Of a DNA stretch of 64,000 nt, positions 56,757 through 64,000 are shown piece by piece. Each line of letters opens with the position of its first letter. Position 1 is the stretch's first letter. Source of the stretch: Lingula anatina (taxonomy: Eukaryota; Brachiopoda; Lingulata; Lingulida; Lingulidae); the NCBI RefSeq assembly GCF_001039355.2, contig NW_019775425.1:857778-921777 (forward strand). Direction: 5' to 3'. A program made the translations under genes and the position numbers. The notes under the pieces were generated by a model. It saw only the letters and a list, made by a program, of their open reading frames with translations. It made no database searches and was not told the DNA's origin.

Positions 56757-57343
56757 GATCACCATGTAAGCATTTTTATTTTGCCTTTTAATGTGGTGAA
56801 TTTTCAATGGCATATTTCTCAATAGTAAGTGCTTATCTTAGATATAACAAATATGATGTTAATCTCCTTTCCCTAAAGTTTTTTTTTCTGCATTTCCCAC
56901 TTTGTTGCCATCTCTGTTACTGTACCCATTTGTTTTGTGTAATCCTTTGGCTTATTTTAAATAAATGGTCACATTTATACAAATGATTTTTCCTTTTGTA
57001 TCACTGTGATTTATTTATACATTTTAACATTCAAATAAAATGGTGAACAAATGCCAACAAAACATCCAGTAATTTATTTGATACAATGCACAACGTCAAT
57101 TATCATTTATTGCACTTAAAATCATTTTGCCAACATGTCTTGGCACTGTCTAATTTAATTTGTAAGCTAAATATTCCAAAGACTCCATGACAGGAAAAAT
57201 GTGCATTAAATCAACTTTAAACTTTTTCTTAAAAAAAAAAAAAATGAATCTTTACTGTAATAAAATGTGCCTCTAATTTAATCTGTATGCTTAATATTCC
57301 AAAAAATCCTTGACAGGAAAATAATGGTGCATTAAATCACCTT

Positions 57344-57687
57344 TTAAAGGGATAATAACTCTTTGTATGAGATCTATATTTCACAATAAAAACATTGTGA
57401 ATAACTCATAGAAATATAATATATTCTGTTTTAGCACAAAACAGCAGTTACAGCTATTATTCTGATATCTGAGCTTGTCTTCAGACCACATGACCTCCAT
57501 TAATGGCTATACTCTGTTATAATCTCTTAAGAGATTTTAACCAAAAACCAAACTTTTTAGAAAAAAAACAGGGACTAACTTTGAATGTAAAAATGAATTC
57601 ATTAACCATTGGTAAGTATGGGGAAATTGTTGTTAACTCCAAGAAAATTCATTTTTTGGCTAAAACGAGGAGTTATTATCCCTTTAA
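57344..57687 (-). mobile_element. 344-bp MITE bounded by TTAA, copy 2
   Basis: Same family as 5876-6220 but inverted. TTAAAGGGATAATAACTC opens it and the inverse complement closes it, with TTAA at both ends. It lies between CEP131 and FAM91A1. The homologous flank in the third CEP131 copy (after about 63410) does not show it, though that flank diverges around a (TA)n tract. Confidence 0.8.
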
Positions 57688-58769
57688 CTTTTTCTTTAAA
57701 AAAATTAAATCTTGACTGTAATAAAATGTGCACTTTATACAAACTAAGAATTAAAACTGTTCAATCTTCAATTAATAGATTTAATAGGTAATCTTACTCA
57801 TTAAATTTCACACGTACTCTGCTAAAGTTAGTAAATTTCAACACTGAATATCCTTTGATGCAAACTGACACCTTACTTATATTTTGAAATAATCAAAGGT
57901 ACAAAATTTTGAAACGATCTGGAGATTCAATGTCCTTTCTATATTCTCAGCAGCTGTAGACATCCTGAGCACCCTGTAACACATTAAAAGCCTATGGTAC
58001 TGACTTTTACCACTCTTAAAATAACAAAAAGAAAAATGTAACTAACAAATAGCCCTTGCTATGTTCACTACTATATGGGTTGAATTAACAGGAATGTAAT
58101 CTTACATCAACAGAAAAGGCATTACAATCATCAGTTTCAAACACTTCTCATTGCTAAAGTACTTTTGCATCAACTACCTACAGAGATATGGAATGTCTTC
58201 ACAATGGCACCAAGTAAAGCAAAAGAACTATATATTTTACTGTGCTGTCACATATGTGCCTGTTATAAGCACTTACAAATATTGAGAAATGTAGTGTGAA
58301 CAAAAACATGCAAACATCGACCTAGATTCAATAAAATTACATCCAAGATCTCCAAGTGTGCATGTGCTCATTTAAAGCACATTGAGAAACAACAAAAATT
58401 ATCCTACCATAAAGGGCTCCAAACAATTAAACCCATTCTCTAAAATAGTGCATTCTCCATATAGCAACATGTAGAAATAAAATCTCCTATATATATATAT
58501 ATATATATATTCTTAACGGCCTTTTTACTAATACATATGATTGATTATTGAACACAAGATGATGACAATATTAGATCTCTGTGGCCTTATCTCTGTTTAC
58601 TTATATTTCATTTTTATAACATAAGAAAAATAACAAATGTCAAGTGCTGCTTCACCCTAAAATTTTACCCACAAAGAAAGAAGAGAAAAAAATCCCCATC
58701 TTGAAGAATTTTTGAACACCTTTTTCATTGTTGTTACCGCCACTCTTTCTCAACCTATGTATAAATTTA

Positions 58770-59343
58770 CTAAACCCTCTGTATTTCAAATAGCTTCACA
58801 TCTGTGTCATACCAAATAGGAGGATCCACATTTCTGAAAAGGAAAAAAAAGTTCATAAACAAAGACCACTGACCAACCTTATTCTCCATTTCCAGTGCAC
58901 TCAATTTTTTTACTTTTCAATGTGGCCAACTTTGAGGCACTTATATACAAGGTAACATTAATCTTTTTTTTTACCAATAGCTGTGTGCAGTTTGTATAAC
59001 AAACAGTCCAAGTAAGGCTCAGTCAGATTATGATTTTTTCTTTGGAAAATCTTAATATTTAACAAATTCCTGAGATAATGACTTGCAAATGAATGTACTA
59101 CTATCAAAATCATTCAACGTTTTTCCATTGACACACTAAGGAATCACAACTCTGAATTTCAGTGAGTGTGCTACATATATATACCTGAGGTATATGACTC
59201 CCCACATATAAGTACGGAACCACATGGTAGTACCACTGTTTGGCTGGTACTTCCTGATCAGTATAGGATGGGGCACAGGCAGCAGACCCACCAGGGTACC
59301 ATGCTGGAGAAACTTGAGGATTTCACTCTCATCAGTTAGACCC
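58770..59343 (-). CDS. FAM91A1: FAM91A1, last two coding exons (partial)
   Basis: The penultimate exon (59343-59185) and terminal exon (58833-58770, TAG stop) join as ATA TAC CTC AG|A AAT GTG. They encode the conserved FAM91 C-terminus: LVGLLPVPHPILIRKYQPN, MWFRTYMWGVIYLRN, then VDPPIWYDTDVKLFEIQRV. FAM91A1 works with TBC1D23 and WDR11 in capturing endosome-derived vesicles at the trans-Golgi. The upstream exons would lie beyond 59576, but an N there joins unrelated CEP131 sequence, so the gene is cut by the assembly. It is convergent with CEP131. Confidence 0.93.
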
Positions 59344-59576
59344 CTACAACAAAAATATATAAACAACTGAATACAGCATATTACAATAGCTTAATTTTTG
59401 GGGGCCTCAGTCTTACATTTCTGACAGAAAAGAATGGCAAATATAACTAATATTTGTTAAACTGATTGATGACTAACCTTTACACAGTTAGCTTTTCTCT
59501 ATTTGGTTAAATATTTCTGCAAAAATTGTGACAATCTATTAAAAAACCTACACATAAAGCCTCAGTGTGTCTTATN

Positions 59577-62291
59577 AAGAATTTTTCCTCATTCCTAAAA
59601 ATATTACCTTCCTTGTAACATAAATGTGAATATTTTCCCACAGTCTACCTGAAGAGAAGAAATGCTGTTCACTTGTGAATGAATAGGGTACATGAAGGGC
59701 TTGTTGGGGCAGTGGCATGATTAAGTTGTTTTCAAAATGTGTGTGTGTTCTTTCAGGAAATGACGGTCAAAGGTTTGGAACCTGAAATCCAGAGGTTGAT
59801 AGCAAAACACAAGCAGGAAATGAAGAAGCTGAAGCAGATTCATGAAGCAGAGTTGTTGAATGCAGATGAGAGAGCTGGAGGACGTTATGTTAGGATGAAT
59901 GAGGAACTCCGTGAGCAACTGGAAAGGGAGAAAGACATGGCTTGTCAGAGAGAAAGAGAGTTGGCAAGAGACAGGTAACTGAACAATAAAAGAATTTGCT
60001 TGAATGTACATTTGGCTTTGTATGATATGGTAGCAAAATAAAGCTCTACAGCTTTTTAGCAATAGTTCAGATATGAACTTCAATATTAGAATTCTCAGTG
60101 CAATTCACTATTTTTCACAACTTTAGAATTTAAATAGACCTTAAGAAATCGACCTGACAAAGTAAGACCAGGTTGCAAAGACAGAATCACTGGTATTGCA
60201 ACTTAGTATCTCATAAATTGAAAACAAATGTAATCATGTTTAAGATATGAAAAGCAGCTACAGCAAGAAGAAGAGGCATACCAACAACAGAGGCGTAGAC
60301 TCTATCAAGAAATTGCTGAAGAAAAAGAACGTATTGCACAGCAAGCTGCTCGTCAGCGTACTGAGATGGATAAGCTTCAGCGCCAGCTTGAAGAGAGCCA
60401 TCAGAATGCAGTGGAAGCCATGAGATCTGAGTATGACACAGCTAGGGAAGAGCAGGAACGCAGGCATGAAGTAAGTATTGAGAACAGTGTGATATTTCAT
60501 TTTATATTTGTGTTATTCTGTAGAATTTTTTTTAACTAGGGGGAGGGTGTTACTAAAATTAATGTTCTGAATCATTATGAAGTAATGGAGATATAGCACT
60601 GAATATAAAAGTATTTGTTGCTGTTTGTTAATTTTCTGATATTTTGTTTTATTTAATACAAATCTCTATATGTATACCAATAATTCAATACAACCCCTTT
60701 ATTTTGAACCTTTTGAAAATAGGCAGAAATTAGGGACATGAAAGAGAAAGTAAAATTAGAAAAAGATGCATGGGAAGAAAACTACAAGAAAAAGCAAGAG
60801 ACTTGGCTGATTCAAAAAGAAAGAGAATTAAAGGAGCAAGTAAGACGAGAAAGGGACAAAGAGATTGAACTGGTCATACAAAGGCTAGAAGAAGATGCAT
60901 CTTCATCGAGGGAAGAATGTGAGAGAGCAGCTGAAAATAGGATAAAGTAAGAATATTTTTTTCCAAAATTGTCATAGACTAATTGATTGAATGTTTCCGA
61001 TATATAAAAATGTTTGATTTGCGAATTCAGGATTTTGTAATGGATGTAGGATGTTTTAAAACAGAATATAAAGTACAGATCCTATTTTGCCACCATTATC
61101 CATTGAATAAGATTAAATTAGCACCTTGATCCAAGTTAGAATGTAAAATGTAAACAAGTTCTATTGATATCAAATATCAGGAGAATCCGAGACAAGTACG
61201 AAGGAGAAATCCAAGAACTGGATAGATCGGAAAGACAAGCCATGGAGAAATACAACGAAATGAAGGTTTGGAAGCTTTTTTAAAGAGTGTTTAAGATTGG
61301 TTTCTGTGAAGGGCTAGTATATGGTTTTTTTGTTGATGTTACCAGTGAAATATGTTTGGGCTGAAAAAGGACAGAATTGAAGACTTTGTGCAGAGTATTG
61401 GTATTGGAAACTTTTTTTCTCTGAAAAATGGACTACAGTTTTACAATTTGTTGCTTTTTCCCTCTTTGATGTGTATTGTTAATACTTCCCTTTTGTTGTT
61501 CCCAGGCAAGACTCACAGAATATGAAGGTGAAAATGAAAGATTTAAAGTTCAGCTGAGACAAAAAGACCGTGAAATAGCTGATGCCAAAAAGCTGTATGA
61601 GAAGTTAAGCAGTGAGAGAGGACAAGTTACTGATATTGTCAGGCAGGAATTTGCTGACAGAATTGTTGCTACGGAAGAAGAGTGCAAACGTTTGAAACAG
61701 GAAATGGCAGAAATGAAATCTCGTCACAGGATTGAACTTGAGAAATCCAAAGAGGAGATTGAACAGATCCACAAAGCCAAAGATGAAGAAATGGAAGAAG
61801 TTCATAAAAGGTATATTGTGAAGCATTATTTGATATATTAGTGGTTTAAAACATTTTATGATTTCAGCCGTTTTTCAGGGATAAAAACTGAAAGTGACAC
61901 CATTTGTCATTAGCCTACAATTTAATCATTAGTTTTTATTAGAAACATAAACTTGCAAGATTTAAATTGAACTAGCTCATAGTTAATAAACATTTTAAAT
62001 TTGTGACATATTATATATATGTGCATACTAAACTTGATAATCATAGAATTGATGTAATTTTTTTTAACTGATAAACTTTGATATGGTAACGTTTATTTTC
62101 ATATTACAAATCATAATGGCAAAGGTATTCATTTAAATATGTTCTGTAATTATAGAGTAAAACAAGCCATAGCAAAGAAGGAAGAAACAGTAAATCAGCT
62201 AAGACAGCAGTACCAAGCAGCAGTGAAGAGAGCAGACCACCTGGAGGGGCTTTTGGAACAGCAGAGGAAACAATTATTAGGGAAGAAATAA
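59577..62291 (+). CDS. CEP131: CEP131 exons 14-19, third copy (same haplotype as 51482-52792)
   Basis: Exons: 59757-59974, 60245-60470, 60723-60946, 61181-61265, 61506-61810 and 62156-62291 (TAA). It starts in intron 13 directly after the N at 59576. Its first ~1.3 kb appears identical to 51482-52792, including sites where 53448-54760 differs, so it is the true continuation of the first contig. Using it, the haplotype-1 protein is exons 1-15 from the first part plus exons 16-19 from here. It is not an independent gene. Confidence 0.9.
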
Positions 62292-63366
62292 CATGACTGA
62301 CTGATTTTTGTCAGCCATATCGATTTTTTAGTTTGCAAATTGCAAATATGATAATCTTTGCTAAGTGTTACAATGAGTTCAGTTTATCCAACTTTGCAAA
62401 AGCTTAACTAGTCACTCATTTTGTTTTGCATGTTAAGCCTATTTTATGCATTAGCATGTTGACTGTGATATCATTTTCATTGCACAATGTACATAGTATA
62501 GTGTGGATTTAAATGGTAAGATTTTTTTGTTTTTAGAAATAAGGTTTCTAACTCTACATATTAGATTTTTGTAATCAATGTACAATCTTACTGTACAGAA
62601 CTTCTGTACGCTTGAATTATATATTTGTATAGTGGCACCTTGAAGCTAGAACATTGCTTTATGTCATACGGGTTAGTAGTGTGCAGCAATTATAGAGATT
62701 ATTTTAGCCACTTCAATTTGTATTTGTAACATGATATAATCAGTGATGGCTGTAATCATCAAAAGAAATAAAAATTGTTTTAGTTACTCTAGGCTGTCAA
62801 CTACAAGGCTTAGAATGTTGGGACCATAGACTTTAGGACCCAGGAAACATTTGCAACAAAGCTCAAGTGATTTACTGTTTAAAACAAGAATAAAGATCAC
62901 CATGTAAGCATTTTTATTTTGCCTTTTGATGTGGTGAATTTTCAATGGCATATTTCTCAATAGTAAGTGCTTATCTTAGATATAACAAATATGTTGTTAA
63001 TCTCCTTTCCCTAAAGTTTTTTTTTCTGCATTTCCCACTGTTGGCATCTCTGTTACTGTACCCATTTGTTTTGTGTAATCCTTTGGCTTATTTTAAATAA
63101 ATGGTCACATTTATACAATTGATTTTTCCTTTTGTGTCACTGTGATTTATTTATACATTTTAACATTCAAATAAAATGGTGAACAAATGCCAACAAAACA
63201 TCCAGTAATTTATTTGATACAATGCACAACGTCAATTATCATTTATTGCACTTAAAATCATTTTGCCAACATATCTTGGCACTGTCTGATTTAATTTGTA
63301 AGCTTAATATTCCAAAGACTCCATGACAGGAAAAATGTACATTAAATCAAACTTTTTCTTAAAAAG

Positions 63367-63408
<42 letters not shown>

Positions 63409-63420
63409 TTACTGTAATAC
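62292..63420. other. CEP131 3'UTR and flank, haplotype 1 version
   Basis: Colinear with 56161-57250 with SNPs and small indels. At 63368-63405 a (TA)n run replaces the A-run found at 57231-57244, after which the two haplotypes no longer align. Confidence 0.7.
63368..63405. repeat. (TA)n microsatellite at haplotype breakpoint
   Basis: About 19 TA units. The other haplotype has a poly-A run at the equivalent place. Confidence 0.9.
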
Positions 63421-63537
63421 AAGGCAGCAAAGCTGTCAAATGTACAGACAAAAAGCTGAAAATAACAATACACAAAATAGGCTGCTGTCAATTCTGATAC
63501 AAAAGTACATTATGCTTAACTGCAAATTCAACATCAA

Positions 63538-64000
63538 AATTTAATTATGCTCAACAGGTAACACCAATGTAAATAAAATATGAAACAAGCATAAGGCTTC
63601 AGGCCCATGAGAGTTCACACTTTGAAAGTGCCAGAATGAGAAAAATGAAAATTTTACACAAAATTGCATAAATTCAATTATAAATGATAACCCAATTGAG
63701 CTGGCTTTCTAATTTGAACTGCATGCCAATCCTAAAAATCAAACTTGTAAGTTAAAAATAATAATAATAAGTAACACAGTTTCTTTTCATAATGTTTATT
63801 GTAGCAGTGCATTTTTGTCAATTTTGATGTAACATTACATAATAAATTACAGAATAATTATCACCAATTTTTGATTATTGACTATAAATAGCATGGACAT
63901 GTAGAAAATTTGGTTACCATTCGGCTTTATGTCCATGGGAGCTCTGAGTCCCACAATGAATGGCAACACGATAAATATGAATATTTCACTAAAATGTATA
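63538..64000. repeat. Dispersed repeat related to the arrays at 24365-25200
   Basis: TTAATTATGCTCAACAGGTAA is shared with 24370, CTTCAGGCCCATG with 25127, and ATCACCAATTTTTGAT followed by AGCATGGACAT with the block at about 25063-25105. The repeat runs off the right edge of the window. Confidence 0.6.

Larger units (their letters stand above)
56161..58769. other. Convergent 3' flanks of CEP131 and FAM91A1
   Basis: AT-rich sequence holding the CEP131 3'UTR (to about 57000), duplicated CTTTACTGTAATAAAATGTGC-like blocks (57250 and 57707) on either side of the MITE, and a short (TA)n at 58491-58510. The right part should be FAM91A1 3'UTR. No coding signal. Confidence 0.5.

Noticed and set aside
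43301-62291. True tandem duplication of CEP131 or a multi-copy gene
   Set aside because: Every copy boundary coincides with N, copies start and end in mid-exon or mid-intron, and exon phases do not allow the extra exons to be spliced. Alleles in series explain all of this.

Overview
The window is nuclear DNA from an animal. It is AT-rich, its genes are split by GT-AG introns, and it carries microsatellites and several families of short inverted-repeat elements. The proteins are recognisable bilaterian orthologues. Gene content, TTAA-bounded MITEs, diverged ~147/162/402-bp repeats and strong allelic divergence fit a highly heterozygous marine invertebrate, perhaps a lophotrochozoan such as a bivalve; the taxon is an inference with low confidence. 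There is no operon, phage, CRISPR or bacterial content.

Layout. 161-313 (-): first coding exon of LYRM1, head to head with TAB1 (761-5107, +, 7 coding exons, 565 aa). 5108-14482: TAB1 3' flank and repeats. 14672-15538 (+): DCUN1D3 in one coding exon. 15539-19336: 3' flank, (TA)n and a large fold-back element. 19337-27744 (-): a 5-exon PH-domain protein with a tyrosine- and proline-rich tail (433 aa); its 5.6-kb first intron is full of repeats and contains an assembly join. 28806-31621 (+): an SLC10-family (SLC10A3/A5-like) transporter with a long cytosolic tail (737 aa). 32612-42357 (-): complete CNOT3 (18 coding exons, 761 aa). 43301-56160 (+): CEP131/AZI1 (19 coding exons, about 1191 aa once duplicated pieces are collapsed). 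58770-59343 (-): the last two coding exons of FAM91A1, cut by a join. 59577-64000: a third, partial copy of the CEP131 3' half and its downstream flank, ending in repeats. Apart from TAB1-DCUN1D3, neighbours alternate in orientation, giving three short head-to-head promoter regions.

The gene products act in unrelated processes: mitochondrial LYR protein, TAK1 signalling, cullin neddylation, PH/SH2-type docking, membrane transport, mRNA deadenylation, centriolar satellites/cilia and endosome-to-Golgi trafficking. I see no evidence that they form one pathway.

The strongest unexplained structure is in the assembly. Runs of N at 24364, 47088-47152, 52793 and 59576 each sit at the edge of a near-identical repeated segment carrying SNPs, length-variable microsatellites and, in two places, apparent presence/absence of repeat elements. 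This looks like two haplotypes laid end to end rather than real tandem duplication. The most interesting protein-level observation is that this TAB1 keeps PP2C metal-site aspartates that the human pseudophosphatase has lost. I did not find a convincing new multi-gene system.
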